Made by a program: the position numbers and the translations under genes
Shown here: piece by piece, positions 47,891 to 60,734 of the stretch
How positions within the stretch are numbered: the first letter of the stretch is position 1
How the letters are laid out: every line of letters starts with the position of its first letter
DNA from: Sinotaia quadrata
Taxonomy: Eukaryota; Mollusca; Gastropoda; Architaenioglossa; Viviparidae
NCBI GenBank assembly: GCA_028829895.1
Contig: CM054182.1
Span: 88,351,546-88,415,545, forward strand
Length of the DNA stretch: 64,000 nucleotides
Direction: 5' to 3'
Notes under the pieces: generated by a model
What the model saw: the letters and a program-made list of their open reading frames with translations, nothing else
Told to the model about the DNA's origin: nothing
Databases searched by the model: none

Positions 47891-48057
47891 TGTGGGGTGA
47901 GAGGGTGGGTGTTTGTCTTGGAATTCTGCAGAGTTCTAAGAGATTAAAGTGCTTACTGTGAATGTAGACACTTTCGGGAATGCATAATATTTTTAAAATT
48001 TTACGCCCCACCAAACCTCACGACCGCGTTGATTATAATCCTTCGAATTGGGTTTAT

Positions 48058-48238
48058 GCTTCTGAGTAATGCACAGTATATAGAGTATATCCTGTCTTGT
48101 GGCTAGCGAGGTAAATCCAGTGTTTTATTGTAGCAATGGAGAGTATATCCTGTCTTGCGGCTAGCGTGGTAAATCCAATGTTTTATTGTAACAATAGAGA
48201 GAAAATCGTTTTTGCGGCTAGCAAAGTTTTATTGTAGC

Positions 48239-48243
<5 letters not shown>
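48058..48243. repeat. tandem repeat, unit about 64 bp, 2.7 copies
   Basis: GAGTATATCCTGTCTTG, GGCTAGCGWGGTAAATCCA and TTTTATTGTARCAAT recur; the third copy is shortened. Confidence 0.9.

Positions 48244-48306
<63 letters not shown>
48243..48306. repeat. (GA)n microsatellite
   Basis: About 31 GA units directly at the end of the 64-bp array. Confidence 0.97.
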
Positions 48307-48308
<2 letters not shown>

Positions 48309-48309
48309 C

Positions 48310-49669
48310 GTATGCTTTTTATTTGCTTTAATAAGAATTATGTCTGATAACTTTATAAAAATAAAAATATGGCTCAGATCATTGTTTTGAGAAGAAGGTA
48401 AGTGTATTGTTGTGAGTATTATAAAGATACGATAATTATTGCTTTTATTATTGTTATTCTTTCTTGTTATGATGCTTACTTACATACAAACACTTTCATT
48501 ACCATGGACGAGATAACCAAATAATCCCAGAACAGAGGGAACTCTCTACAGATACTCTAGAATTCTGATAGGTCTAAAGCTCAGCACGGAGTTTATGATT
48601 GGCGAAGGATTGCACAATCATTCGAGATGATCGCTCTTTAAAACCGCATGACGTCATTGATTGGTTGCGCTACTTTGGGCACATAGAAACTTAGACCCTC
48701 TTATGGATCATACCGAGTCTTCAAAAGACATCGCTTTCATTTGTTTATTTGTTTTTAAACTCAGCGTAACGATTTCTGGTTAATAATAATTTGACACGTC
48801 TGAAATGTCGAGAGAGACAGAGTACCATTATAGTTTACAACTTGCGGTGAGAAATAAATGGAAGTGTTTTCACAAAGCGATAAAAGAGGTGTGAATGAGG
48901 CCTTAGACTGCGAGCACTAGGGCAGGATCCTTGCAAACGGTTTGTTTTTCAAGAAGTGTGTTTCAGAAGACAGCAAGTCTTCCTGGACATGGATTCTGCT
49001 TCTGTCAGTTCTTGAATGACTAGATTAGACCATCTGACGTCAAACATTGGAAGCATTGTTTGCGTGTGCGAGCATGTGCCTTATGAACGTTTTGTGTGCT
49101 ATTTGAACGCGTTATGTCTATGCGCTATTTTACATGTGAACATTATGTTTGGACGTGTGCGCGTTATGTGCGTGAGTTATGTATGTTTTATGCATGTGGG
49201 CTGTGTGTGCATGCATGCTCGTCTTGACCTATATGTGCGCGCGTTTTGTGTGTATGTTATATGTGTGTGCGTGTTATCTACTGCTCACAGTCCGTTTGAA
49301 ACCATGTTTTGTTGTCTTTCGAATAGTGCTTTGATCCTGGATCAATACAGCTATCTGCGCCTCTTTGTGCTTTTCCTATCTCCATTGGCACATTAAGTCC
49401 TGATTGAAAACTAGGCCTAATTTCCCAACCGGCGTACAGGCCGAGAAGACGTGCTGACGACTGCCGCATATAACAGATTGCATGATTGCAGTCTGTGGAC
49501 CTGACCCCTTGAAGGATGTGTCTGTGTTGACTCGCAGGTCGTTATCTCGCATCCCAACGAGGGCAAAACCAGAACGGAAATGCGGCTGGTTTTAGAACCG
49601 AGCGAATGATTTTGAATATAAAATAGTGTGGGTACGTGCGTGCGTGTGTGCATGTGTATTTGTGTGCGA

Positions 49670-49700
<31 letters not shown>

Positions 49701-50335
49701 CGTGTGTGTATGTGTGTTTTGATACAGACGCCTTGGCAAAAATGAAACTGTATTTTTCTTAGTATGCCTTAAGATGATCAGGCGAAGATCACGTGTGCCT
49801 TCTTGCCTTTTAAGCACACCTTGATTAAGTGAAGATTCATTATTACAGAATGTAAGTAAAAACATGCCCGTGATCATTTTATTCAAGAATACTCCGCTTT
49901 AAAAACTTCTAAACAAAACAAAAATCAACTATTTAACAACTTGCATAAGAAAAGTAACGATCCATAATATTAAAGTGCTAATCAGAAACAATTATATATA
50001 TAATATTTGAAAACAATGACCCAAACATGAAACCATTTTGTTTTTAAGAAAAGAAATACCCAATCATTTGCACACTAGGAATCGAAACCTTGCTTGAACT
50101 TATATAAAGTCTGCGTTTGCCGTCTTTGTTGTGAGAATGCAGTTTATGGCTTCACTTTGTTTCCAGACAAAAAAAGCAACAAAAGAACCTATCCCTGCGA
50201 TTATAATGTCGAATGCTTGCTGTGCTTCACAATTGTTATCTGAAAGGTATGGTCTCCAACATCACCACCACGCGTAATGAATCTTTAATGTTAGTCCTTT
50301 ATGCTTGTGTCCTCTGTATCTTACGATAATTATTT
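48310..50335. other. spacer with a TG tract
   Basis: TG/CG-rich words at 49050-49280 and a TG tract at 49668-49720. Frames here (such as 126 codons at 49016-49396, Cys/Val-rich) follow that composition and are unrecognised. Confidence 0.4.
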
Positions 50336-50384
50336 CTCTCTCTCTCTCTCTCTCTCTGTGTGTCTATCTCTCTGTATATGGTTA

Positions 50385-51692
50385 TGATTATTATAATTAT
50401 TATAATTATTATTTAATCATCCATAACTAATTACAAATGAAGAGAATATTGGTTTATCTTATTAATAATTCTCCAGAAGACACCACTCGTCTCTCTCACT
50501 TGGCGGATATAGGATGCTATAAAAGTTTTCTCTCTTCCATAACATTAAAGACAAACATATACTGTCATACAATAATTCCATAGGTGGAAGTCTTCTTATG
50601 AAAAGAGAGGATAATCCATCTTTTAACCTATATTTATTATTAACCTATATATACATATTATCCACCCACTGTCATCTCCAACATAAGGTATCAATATTTG
50701 TAAGAAGGTCAATAAATTTATTAATTCAACAATCAATTATACATATAACAAATACAATTAAAAAATATTTCTTGATATCAATATTTCCATGAAACCACGT
50801 TTGAAAAATATTAATATTTATTCAATCTTATATCCTAACACACAATTCAATATTAGCACCCTGAAGCAGAACAATAATTCAAGCAATTTCCAGTAACTTT
50901 CTTGTACCAGAAATTGTTGTATGTAGTCAGCATACTTTGCCACCATACATCATCAGAGTGCAGCTTATTCCTTACACTTCCATACTGCAGTGCATACTTC
51001 TCAAGTCTATCATGGTCTTACCGGTTTATAATCAGCAAATCAGGAGATTCAAGTAATACAAGGAAACAAATTATAATTTTCCAGTTTATTCATTTTTTCA
51101 TTCAAGTCTCTACTTACAGTTTCATACAACAGTATTTATTAGCCCAATACATGAACACAGTATGCTAAATACAGCATATCATTTTATGAAGAGGTTCACT
51201 AGAAACTCTATCAAGTGTTTAGTATACTTCATATAAGCATCATAGTTCACAATTTGTAGAAATAATAGTCTACTCACACAATACATCTTTACGTACAATG
51301 CAAGTATAACGTCAATAGGAAAAATGCATGAAATATTTCTAAGTCCATTCTCTCTCAACAGGTCTGTTAATTCACCATTAAGCTAATGGCCACCTTTCAA
51401 GTGTCTTCTTGCCTCTCCAAATTCAAGTGATTATACAATTTTCTACAGAAGATAAACTTTTGATCTCAGCCCATTGGCCGGTCTCGTTCTCATAAATCAT
51501 AACCATTGGATAATAAAAACTACTCTTTCAGTTCTAACTGGTATGGATTGCTTCAGCAATTTCTAGCATATTCTCAACTCGAGGTGTTACAAAAGTAACA
51601 TCATACGGAGTGCCTAAGATCGGGTCACTTCGACAATTTATATAAAATTAAGTGTCGAAATACGGATAGTGCAAATTTACTCTGCCACACTA
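50385..51692 (+). mobile_element. interspersed repeat, copy D
   Basis: Starts with ATTATTATAATTATT, then TTTAATCATCCATAACTAATT. It shares ACACCACTCGTCTCTC, CTTGGCGGATATAGG and AAGAAGGTCAATAAATTTAT with copy B. It shares the far-end block (GGAGTGCCTAAGATCGGGTC and GTGCAAATTTACTCTGCCAC) with copies A and C. A (CTAT)n tract begins within 20 bp of its end. No coding frame. Confidence 0.78.
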
Positions 51693-51699
51693 TGTATCT

Positions 51700-51880
<181 letters not shown>

Positions 51881-51884
51881 CATG

Positions 51885-53555
51885 TACTTTTGTATGTGTG
51901 TGTGTAAGAGAGAGATAAATGCTTTATTTACCTGTTAGTATTTAAAGTTTAGGCAAAGCAAAATATAGTACGGCATGGTAATAATACGACAGGGAGAATT
52001 TTTAAGGCTCATTCACATTCATTTCTTGTCTTTCCGTCGTTTGTAAAAGTATAAACGAAGGCATACTTTAATTGAAATAATTTCATTTACAAATTATTAC
52101 AATCAAGCATGTTGGATTTTCTGAAAGGTTTGTGCAGTTTTTTTGTGTTTTCCTTTACGACTGGTATTATTTTTATATAGCCCATCATTCTTTTCCTGAT
52201 GTATACACATACACAACATGCATACATGTACGTATAAATGTACACTGACAATATACGTGCATCATTTCATCAGCTCTCTTTTGCACACAAATTAATACTC
52301 TTCTACGAACGTTCACACCTTCACGCACACACGCACACACACACACTTGTTCACATTTATCTGCCATGCGCAATACATGCATTCACACTCACACAGCAGG
52401 CATGAGAATAAAATAACGTGGATTTTCTCGTGGTTCTTGCTGCAATTTTTCCGCCAGAGTTCTACGATCGATTTTTTCCCTCCTTTCGTGCTTTTATGCC
52501 TGCTTTTGTTTATCCCTCCCTCCGGCAAGGTTTTAACCATCCTCACCACGCAGTCTGCAGACGCCCTTACACATTGTCTGTCATAGAACTAAGCATCCAT
52601 CCTGAGAACTCTCCACTGTCCTAGTTCCGAGACTGAGAAATGATAACAATAGCAGATTTATTTATGTGTATATGTGTGTGCGATTATATAGTTTGTTCGC
52701 ATTCATGCATACGTTACCCACCATTAATGCACGGAAAACCGATGTGCTCATCTGCTTGTGAATTCTCACTCACGGTCCGATTACAGTATTTTATATTTGC
52801 TCTAGCACAACACTACCCCCCCCCCCCCAGCATGTGTTTGGGACTTTTTGGAGGAGCAGAAATTAACGTCCAGGGAATCAAAGACTACTAATCGATGGAT
52901 GTAATTACCGGAATGCTGGGTTCTCTAAAGAAAGCAAGGCAGGCTTCTTCGACTCTAAAATACGTCCCGCCCGGTAGGGTCGTAGACCAGCGGTGGTTCG
53001 CACCAAGTTAGGTACAAATCCAGCGGTGTAGTCCAATATTGTCTTGGGTCGTATTGTCTCTCTCTCTCTCTCTGAGCAAGTCAGGAAAGTTTCCCCACCT
53101 AATGTATTGGGAGACTTGTGATTTTTGCTGGACGCTGAGCTGCTGATGTTATTCCAATCAGATTGACGACTGTAAATTGGATTTTCTTGGAGACACCCTG
53201 GGAGAATCTATCGCAACTTGGTTCTCTGTGGACTTCTCTTACCGTCCGACCTGTTGATGAAATACAGACAGACGCACAAATCTTATTACCCTATCCGTCC
53301 TATCTTTCTCGTTGATTCGTCCGACTTGAGATGAACACTAGATGTGATTTTCATTTTGAAAGTGTTCAAAAGATGCAAGGATAAGGACCCCTCCCGCCCG
53401 TCTTCTGGTTCTGTGGGGGAGAAATATTAACGTTATCATTGGACGTTATATTCTTAGAAAGCGTAAAGAAGATACATTTTACTTGGGTGTCTTCCGCTGG
53501 ATCGACAGTATTCATTATCCAGTTTTCACTGCACACCAATGGAAAGCGTGCGTCC
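51885..53555. other. unique spacer
   Basis: A 13-C run lies at 52816-52828 and a CT tract at 53058-53074. Short overlapping frames on both strands at 52185-52624 are unrecognised. Confidence 0.4.
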
Positions 53556-53559
53556 CGTT

Positions 53560-53735
53560 TTCGGCATTATGTTGAAGCCCGCTGAAAAAGCACAGCAGAC
53601 TAACTGTAGCACTATGTTGAAGCCGAAAAAGTACAAGGACTAAATTCAGCACTCTATGGTCTGAAGCCGAAAAAGTACAAGGACTAAATTCAGCACTATG
53701 GTCTCAAGCCGAAAAAAGTACAAGGACTAAATTCA
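53560..53735. repeat. tandem repeat, unit about 47-50 bp, 3-4 copies
   Basis: GCCGAAAAAGTACAAGGACT followed by AAATTCAGCACTATG recurs three times, preceded by an older copy. Confidence 0.92.
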
Positions 53736-53879
53736 CTGGGGAGATTTTTAAGAACTGTGAAGACTTGGCTTAAAAATTTTAGGGACCATGAAGGCTTTTC
53801 TGTAATGGCGAACGTTTCGAGTTCCTTTAAAATTTTACGTGGAGTCAATTTAGCGATGGTGTATGGGGGACAATAAAAA

Positions 53880-54140
53880 AACTTCTGCAGAGGGAAGTCA
53901 GAGAAGATTTAAGATTCTTTGTAAATTTTCAGCAACATTAAGTCAGAGATGTAAAGTCAAAGCGAAAACTTGAACAATATGAAGTCATATAGGTTTAAGG
54001 TCAAAGTGGAAACTTGATCATTATGAAGTCAGAGATTTTTAAGGTCAAAACGAAACATGAGCAAAGTGAAGTCAGAGAGATTTAAAGTCAAAGCTAAAAC
54101 TTGAACTGTATGAAGTGAAATAGATTTAAGGTCAATTTAA
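53880..54140. repeat. diverged minisatellite, unit about 40-45 bp
   Basis: ATGAAGTCAGAGAGATTTAA and GGTCAAAGCGAAAACTTGA recur about six times with variable spacing. Confidence 0.88.
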
Positions 54141-54144
54141 GTAG

Positions 54145-54550
54145 AGTGAATTTAATGAAGTCTTACACAGAAATATAGTCGTTTATAAAGGCTTATATAA
54201 AATGAATTTTAAAAGTTGATATATTCCTTTAAAGGTTTATATCTAATCACTTTAGTTAATACATTTTTAGCCTTGATTGATTTATACAGAATTAACTTTG
54301 GAGTATTTTAAAGGCTTATCTAAAACTAATTTAGTAAATGTCGAAAAGTGTTTGAAGATGTTCTTGTAGTAAACCTTTATACAGATCCGTCCCTAATATT
54401 TATTAAAAAGTGAATTCATTGAAAGTTTATGTAAAATTTCCTACACATTCCAGTATATACGTTTTAGATCAGCAAAATCAGTTGAAAGTTGTTTTATTAT
54501 AAATTATAATAACCTACAAATCACTCACTCAGCTGCTCATTGCCTGCTTA
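54145..54550. other. AT-rich spacer
   Basis: TTTAAAGGCTTAT-type words recur weakly, perhaps a very old array. Nothing else. Confidence 0.35.
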
Positions 54551-54555
54551 GTTAA

Positions 54556-54626
<71 letters not shown>

Positions 54627-54756
54627 ATCTCTCTCTCTCTCTCTCTATTTATCTGTCTGTCTGTCTGTCTCTCTATCTGTGTCTATTTATCTACCTACCT
54701 ACCTACCTACCTACCTATCTATCTATCACTATTTATCTACCTACCTACCTACCTGC

Positions 54757-54842
<86 letters not shown>
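54556..54842. repeat. (CTAT)n/(CT)n/(CTGT)n/(CTAC)n compound microsatellite
   Basis: Two pure CTAT blocks separated by CT, CTGT and CTAC repeats. Confidence 0.97.
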
Positions 54843-54843
<1 letters not shown>

Positions 54844-54849
54844 ATGTTA

Positions 54850-55485
54850 TCCCTACTTACCTGCCTATCTACACTATTCAGAAAATGTGCTGCATCGTTG
54901 GTTGCCATGGGAACCAAGCAAATAGGCCGTGGGATTCTACTGTAAAAAGGAAATAATCAAACAAAGCACAGTTGTTAAAGTAGAACACGCTCAGCTAAAC
55001 GACTCACCAACCCACAATGCTAGAATCGTCTTTACCTAATCCTGTGTGTGATAAAAACTGAATCCATAGGAAGATCTGGACAATGTCGAATAGTGGAACG
55101 CCTCACGGGCGCCATGTCCGGGAGCACTGCACACGGATTGAGATCGTTTGCTCAAAATTAACCCCTAAAACCGAACATAACAGCGGAATTATGTCCATAC
55201 TCATTATCCCCTCTAGAGGTAAATGTTTACATACTTTACTGAAAGACATCCGGTTTATGAACTTGACACAGTGGTAACAGTTTACAAACCTTGAAGAAAA
55301 TTATGCTGGTGTTACCGTGTGGGTCCGTGAAATGGTCAGTAAGGTTACTGCTTACCTTCACTCAATCATTAATCCAGATTTTGTTAATATGCATCCGTAT
55401 GTATTCTTTCTAAAGAAGACGTGATTTTTATCTTGAGCGAATGGAGAGAGGTAATTACTGCACCTTTCTATTACACATGAGGAAA
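54850..55485. other. unique spacer
   Basis: A 64-codon forward frame (55083-55277) is unrecognised; no other feature. Confidence 0.4.
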
Positions 55486-55487
55486 GA

Positions 55488-55488
<1 letters not shown>

Positions 55489-55570
<82 letters not shown>
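55489..55570. repeat. (CA)n microsatellite
   Basis: About 40 uninterrupted CA units. Confidence 0.98.
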
Positions 55571-55574
<4 letters not shown>

Positions 55575-55576
<2 letters not shown>

Positions 55577-55835
55577 ATGTGATTAGTAAAACAAGCCCTG
55601 CTCTTTGTATTCATTTAAAAGATAAATCTTCCTAAATTTTCTCAATTTAATTTGATAGTAACAAAAAAATGAATGTCAATAAATGTGCATTCACGACTGT
55701 GATTCATTACAAAATGCTCACTGGCAATTGGCAATACAGTGGTTCCACTCGTTACACTGGCAGAATTAAGGGCAGTTTCTTACCATAGACGTTGATCGCC
55801 ATGTTCCTTGGCTATTAACAAAGTGATTTGTCCTC
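55575..55835. other. short spacer
   Basis: No supported feature. Confidence 0.35.
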
Positions 55836-55839
55836 GATG

Positions 55840-56310
55840 AGAGAAATTTGTCGTCCCTTTGGCATGGCCATTAATGTAGAGATCTCTTTTCTCGTAGTAT
55901 CCATTTACGGAGAGAGTATTGGTTCTCTTCGTTATCTAATCATTCTGATATTTGTTTCTTTTGTTATAGGCCATCGATGTAAAGATTTGTTCTCCCAACT
56001 GTATGATCAATTATGTCGAGATTTGTTCTCCCTATTGTATGGTCAATGAAGTCAAGATTTGGTCTCCCGATTGTATGGTCAATGATGTCAAGATTTGGTC
56101 TCCCTACTGTATGGTCAATGATGTCGAGACTTGTTCTCCCTATTGTATGATCAATGATGTCGAGATTTGTTCTCCTTGTTATATGGTAAATGATGTCGAG
56201 ATTTGTTCTCCTTGTTATATGGTAAATGATGTCGAGATTTGTTCTCCTTGTTATATGGTCAATGATGTCGAGTTTGTTCTCCTTTTTACGTGATCGTTGA
56301 TTTAGAAATG
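55840..56310. repeat. 36-bp minisatellite, about 12 copies
   Basis: GATGTCGAGATTTGTTCTCC plus TTGTTATATGGTCAAT-type sequence repeats. The right end is nearly perfect and the left end is old. A 96-codon frame (56003-56293) reads as a 12-residue repeat (VEICSPCYMVND), which the 36-bp unit alone explains. Confidence 0.93.
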
Positions 56311-56329
56311 TGTTCTCCCTATTAAATGT

Positions 56330-56420
56330 TCATTGAAGGAGACATTTGTTGCATGATCATTGAAGGAGACATTTGTTGCATGTTCATTGAAGGAGACATT
56401 TGTTGCATGATCATTGAGGT
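56330..56420. repeat. 27-bp tandem repeat, 3 copies
   Basis: GGAGACATTTGTTGCATGAT plus CATTGAA. It adjoins the 36-bp array and shares ATTTGTT and its ATGGTCAATGA-like word, so it may derive from it. Confidence 0.92.
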
Positions 56421-56528
56421 AGAACTTTGGTATGTCTATTATGCCATCAGTGGATGTAAGGATCAGTTCTCACCATCACATAATCACTGAGTAGAATGTA
56501 GTTTTTTCTTAATGTTATACGATCCTTG

Positions 56529-56536
<8 letters not shown>

Positions 56537-56572
<36 letters not shown>
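56537..56572. repeat. (TG)n microsatellite
   Basis: About 18 TG units. Confidence 0.95.
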
Positions 56573-56576
<4 letters not shown>

Positions 56577-56741
56577 GATACATGGATGTTTCTGTGCAAA
56601 TGTCTGTTCTCTTTGTCACAAAATCTATAATTATTGTCAACCAATCCCACACTTTCAAGGCACCTTTTCCAGATCTTATTTTTCAATTTTTATTCAGATC
56701 TTTATTTATTCATCGTTTTAAATATGTCATTTTCCATTTCT

Positions 56742-56812
56742 TTCACATCATTAATTTTCCAGTTCTTTCAAATAATTAATTTTCCAGTTCTTTCAAATAA
56801 TTAATTTTATTT
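56742..56812. repeat. 26-bp tandem repeat, about 2.5 copies
   Basis: TTAATTTTCCAGTTCTTTCA followed by AATAA repeats. Confidence 0.9.
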
Positions 56813-56899
56813 AGACCTTTTTCTGCACGTACATTACACACAGACACGCACACATACGCAAAAGAAAGATTAAACGATTTGGAAAAATAAAGATCATTT

Positions 56900-57345
56900 T
56901 TCACAAATATAAATATAAAAGCGTAACTTGAATAGACCATAAGTATGCTGACAATTTTTACAGATATAAATATTAAAAATCTAATTTGAATAGGCCAAAG
57001 TATGTTGACAAATTTTACAGATGGATATATGAAACCTAATTTGAGTAGGCCAAAGTATGCTGACAAATTTTACAAATATAAAATCTAATTTGAATAGGTC
57101 AGCATTATGATGACACATTTTACAGATAGAAATAAAAACCTAATTTGAGTAGGCCAAAAGTATGCTGACAAATGTTACAGATAGAAATAAAAAACCTAAT
57201 TTGAGTAGGCCAGCATTATGCTGACAAATGTTTCAGATAGAAATAAAAACCTAATTTGAGTAGGCCAAAATGTGCCGACAAATGTTACAAATAGAAATAA
57301 AAAAATCGTAATTTGAGTAGGCCAAAAGTATGCTGACAAAATTTA
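56900..57345. repeat. minisatellite, unit about 50-55 bp, about 8 copies
   Basis: CCTAATTTGAGTAGGCCAAA, GTATGCTGACAAATKTTACA and GATAGAAATAAAAA alternate with moderate divergence. Confidence 0.92.
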
Positions 57346-57349
57346 AGCA

Positions 57350-58285
57350 GCAATTTGAAAGGGCGAGATATGAGTTCGAAATAATGTGTCAATAGCGTTA
57401 GGGATTTTGGTATTATTTAAGAAAGTGCTCTATGGAAATGCCAGATTATATTCATGCATCATGCTGACTGACCTGCATGCTCTCCAAACAAAATATGTCG
57501 CACTAGGACAGAAGTACGTCACTAGACACCATTACGTCCTACTAAGTAATACTCAAATTGCGCCACTAAAATTCACTTGTATCAATGCTAAAAAAAAAAT
57601 CCACATATCATTTTATTTTATTTAGTACGTTCAAAACAAGAAATGGACATATGATCATTTCCTGGACTTTTGGCAGCTAAGAGAACCACATCATCTATCA
57701 TTTTTTGCAATATATTTTCACCCTAAAAATGGCGGTTTGGCACATTTGCTTTAAGCTGTTCAAAGTCGATTTGGCCTGACCGTCTTTTAAGTTCTTTTTT
57801 TTTTGTATACTTGTCACGTAAGATTCTTAAGTTTGTCTGGGGATGTAATCTTCGGATTTCCTTTCGCATTAAGACAATGTGATTAAATTTATTTTTGTGA
57901 AACTCTATTGATTATTGCCTGGTATGGCATAACAGTAAAGAGTGTTACACTAGTAAGAAAGAGATATGTCAGGACGTCCCGCGTAAGAGTATTTACAAGA
58001 GAATAGCCATGAAATCTTTTTTTTTTTAAAAATAGGATCTTTTAATAATCTCCCAAATAATGTAACTTAGAATAACAGGTGTGTATGTCGAGATGGCGCA
58101 GTTACGTCATTCAGCTTACTTGATAATATTTCTGTATATTTAGCATTGGTTATTATGTTTATCACTTTACAAAATGTAATCTAATAAAAGACAATGAACC
58201 CATTTCAATAAAAAGATTGTGGAGCGTCTTTCAAGGGCACAGAACATGCTATGCTATTTACTAGTGGAGAAAATTAAATTTTGAA
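57350..58285. other. unique spacer
   Basis: No supported gene or repeat. Confidence 0.4.
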
Positions 58286-58289
58286 TTTT

Positions 58290-58470
58290 GTAAAGGCGTG
58301 GCCATTAATTTGTCTCGTATTCAACAGACTTGCCTCCGTAATGAGTACTATTCAAGCTGAATGACGTGGGCAGCACAAAGTGATTTAATTGGAAACAGAA
58401 GGCGGAATATGGGAACATTTTGCTTCATTTGATGACAGTGAACAGCCAAATCACTTAAAGGGAGAGATCG
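58290..58470. promoter_or_regulatory. candidate regulatory block (motif-based)
   Basis: Within 180 bp of unique sequence are GCCATTAATTTG, GTGATTTAATTGG, TTGATGACAGTG and AAATCACTTAAAG, all TAAT- or NKX-type words, plus TGACGTGG. No simple repeat is present. Function is inferred only from motif clustering. Confidence 0.18.
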
Positions 58471-58474
58471 CCGT

Positions 58475-58990
58475 TATTCTGTATTCTTACTATTGAGAAT
58501 TTGAGAAGGAACTAATCAGATATAAAGTCAATGATTTCCAATAAGTTACTAATACTTTGCTTATACTGGTGAGATATGATCCAGTCAGCAGGCGAACTTT
58601 AACTAGTATTGTAAGGATGTTATGTGGATTTATAATCAATGGCATTTTTTATTTCCACAAACCGTATATCTGGGGCGTATCACATTATACAAAATAATAA
58701 TATTTTATAATAATAATATGTATTTCTAAGGTTTAGTAATAATTCTAATATCTGCATCCCGACCAATGTTAAGTTTTACTGCTTTAATTTCATCTGACTG
58801 CATTAGATGTACAGTTTACTACTTTACTGCATATTTTTTTAGTGGTGATGCAAAACGTGCTGATCTTGTAAGATTCAGTAAATATTAATGTTTTCTGTCC
58901 TATGTAGTTGAACACTTTATATCATATTTCCTGAAAATCTATTTTGCGTTTCACTGATTATCAGTCTGATTTTATCTTTTGCTCTCTCTT
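58475..58990. other. AT-rich spacer
   Basis: No supported feature. Confidence 0.35.
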
Positions 58991-58994
58991 CTGG

Positions 58995-59230
58995 TTAATG
59001 TCACGGCACAAATAGAATTTCCCAAATGACGTCATCAATGTTTTGACATTAGACGTCGTCTCACGGACACCGGAAATTAGAAATATATCACGAGAATTTT
59101 ATACAGTACCCCAGTAACACTCTTCCGCTACTGTTAATGAGCAACATACTTCGTATCTCATTAACTTCTGATTTGACTCACATCAAGTTCAGAGGTCATT
59201 GATGACACTTGATGCGGCTAAAACAATGCA
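58995..59230. promoter_or_regulatory. candidate regulatory block with CRE palindrome
   Basis: Contains ATGACGTCAT (59026-59035), a ten-base palindrome with a full CRE, ACATTAGACGTCGTC just after it, and AGGTCATTGATGACACTTGA near 59190. Motif evidence only. Confidence 0.2.
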
Positions 59231-59539
59231 ACATAGTGTGGGTATGTTCAATCTTTCTTTTTTTCTTTTTCGAAAGCAAATATTTTGAATCTGAACAGAA
59301 ACGAGGAGTTAACCAACAGTCGATTCTAGGTCTTGGATACATGTCGTGAATTGACACTGCATTCTAGAACTTCGAATCAAAATCTTGGTACAGTTTTACT
59401 GAATTCACTAGAGAAATCTCGTGTCACTACTTACGTGTGTGACCTTGAACTGTCATGCATAAATAGAAATAAGCAAGCTTTCATCTAGAACTGTGTTACA
59501 CGAATGTGTGTAAGTAACCTGTAATGCAAAACTGTGACA

Positions 59540-60000
59540 TTTAAATAATGTATACTCACTAATTATATCCTTGAACTGTTCATTGAAATGTAAATATAAT
59601 GAGAATTATAATTCAGAACTGTTCTGTTAAATGTAGATATGATGAAGAGAACTAAGAACCTAGTGACCTAGAACTATTCCGTGAAATGTAAATGTGATGA
59701 TTAGAACTATAATGTGTTCCGTTCTGTGAGCTGTAAACATGAAGATGAGAACTATAACCTAAAACTCCTCCGTGAAGTGTAAATGTGAGTTCAAGAATTA
59801 TAACCTAGAACTGTTCTGTGAATTGTAAATGAGATGACAAGCACAAAAACCAACCCAGAACTATTATGTGAACTGTAATTGAGATGTCGCTATGTATAAA
59901 CTAAATTATTCTGTGAACTGTCACTGTGATTACGAGAACTATAACCTAGAACTATTCCGTGAACTGTAAATGTGGTGACGAGAATTATAATTTAGAACAG
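59540..60000. repeat. old minisatellite, unit about 45-50 bp, about 9 copies
   Basis: GAACTGTAAATGTGATGA, GAGAACTATAACCTAGAACT and ATTCYGTGAACTG recur with many indels. Confidence 0.85.
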
Positions 60001-60004
60001 TGAT

Positions 60005-60265
60005 ATATTTTGTCGTGCGAAAACAAAGGTTCACCGAGTATTCATTTGTTGTTTAAGTTTCATTTGAAAAGATTTACTGGTTGAGTAGGGATATAAATAG
60101 CAAAATGAAGGACTGGAAACACAGCTCACTACATGTATTTTACTCAGTAATTGGTGACCCCAAACTACTGCTTCTCTTCATTATAAAATTATTAATACAA
60201 GGTCAGAGTGTATGAATAAAATTCTACAGCAGACAGCATTTAGCGAGGAAACATTCATTAAAATG
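60005..60265. other. spacer
   Basis: No supported feature. Confidence 0.35.
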
Positions 60266-60395
60266 GAATTTAAATCCCGCCAGTGCATGAGGCAACAGTA
60301 CTGATAGTGCCTTGGCACGCGGCCCTACGCATGTTTCTAAAAATAAATACTAATTGCACACGGTGACTCGTACATAAGCAGCCGGGAGAGAGAGG

Positions 60396-60423
60396 GAGAC
60401 AGACAGACAGACAGACAGACAGA
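60396..60423. repeat. (GACA)n
   Basis: Six to seven GACA units. Confidence 0.93.
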
Positions 60424-60499
60424 GCCATTGACCCAGTACACTGCACTGAGGTTTGATTCGTCGCTGTATCTTTACTGACGAGCCAGGACTGTTTGACAA

Positions 60500-60730
60500 T
60501 CAATCAGCCCCGATCTTCTGTCTTTGAAGTTTTGTGTACGGCTCGTCCTCTCGAGCGACAACAGGGAAAGTGTTTGGCCTATCCAGTGTGATTGGAGAAG
60601 CTTCTTGGCACACTCCAAGAATGTTCACATTATCGATTTCAGTAGGAAACGTTCGTGTGCCGGAGATAATTGGGAGGGCTGTGTAAAAGTGTTCACGTAG
60701 CCTTCGGGTGTTAACATTGGACATTTTCAC
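60500..60730 (-). CDS. unrecognised 76-codon frame
   Basis: The reverse-strand frame has a mixed, non-repetitive composition with words like LREHFYTALPIISGTRTF and DEPYTKLQRQKIGAD, more protein-like than its neighbours. A second reverse frame of 77 codons begins at its downstream end (60270-60503) and becomes low-complexity through the GACA tract. No signal peptide, membrane segment or domain is visible and no splice pattern is clear. It could be an exon fragment or chance; I cannot assign a function. Confidence 0.15.
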   Translation of the reverse strand: MKMSNVNTRRLREHFYTALPIISGTRTFPTEIDNVNILGVCQEASPITLDRPNTFPVVAREDEPYTKLQRQKIGAD

Positions 60731-60734
60731 TAGA

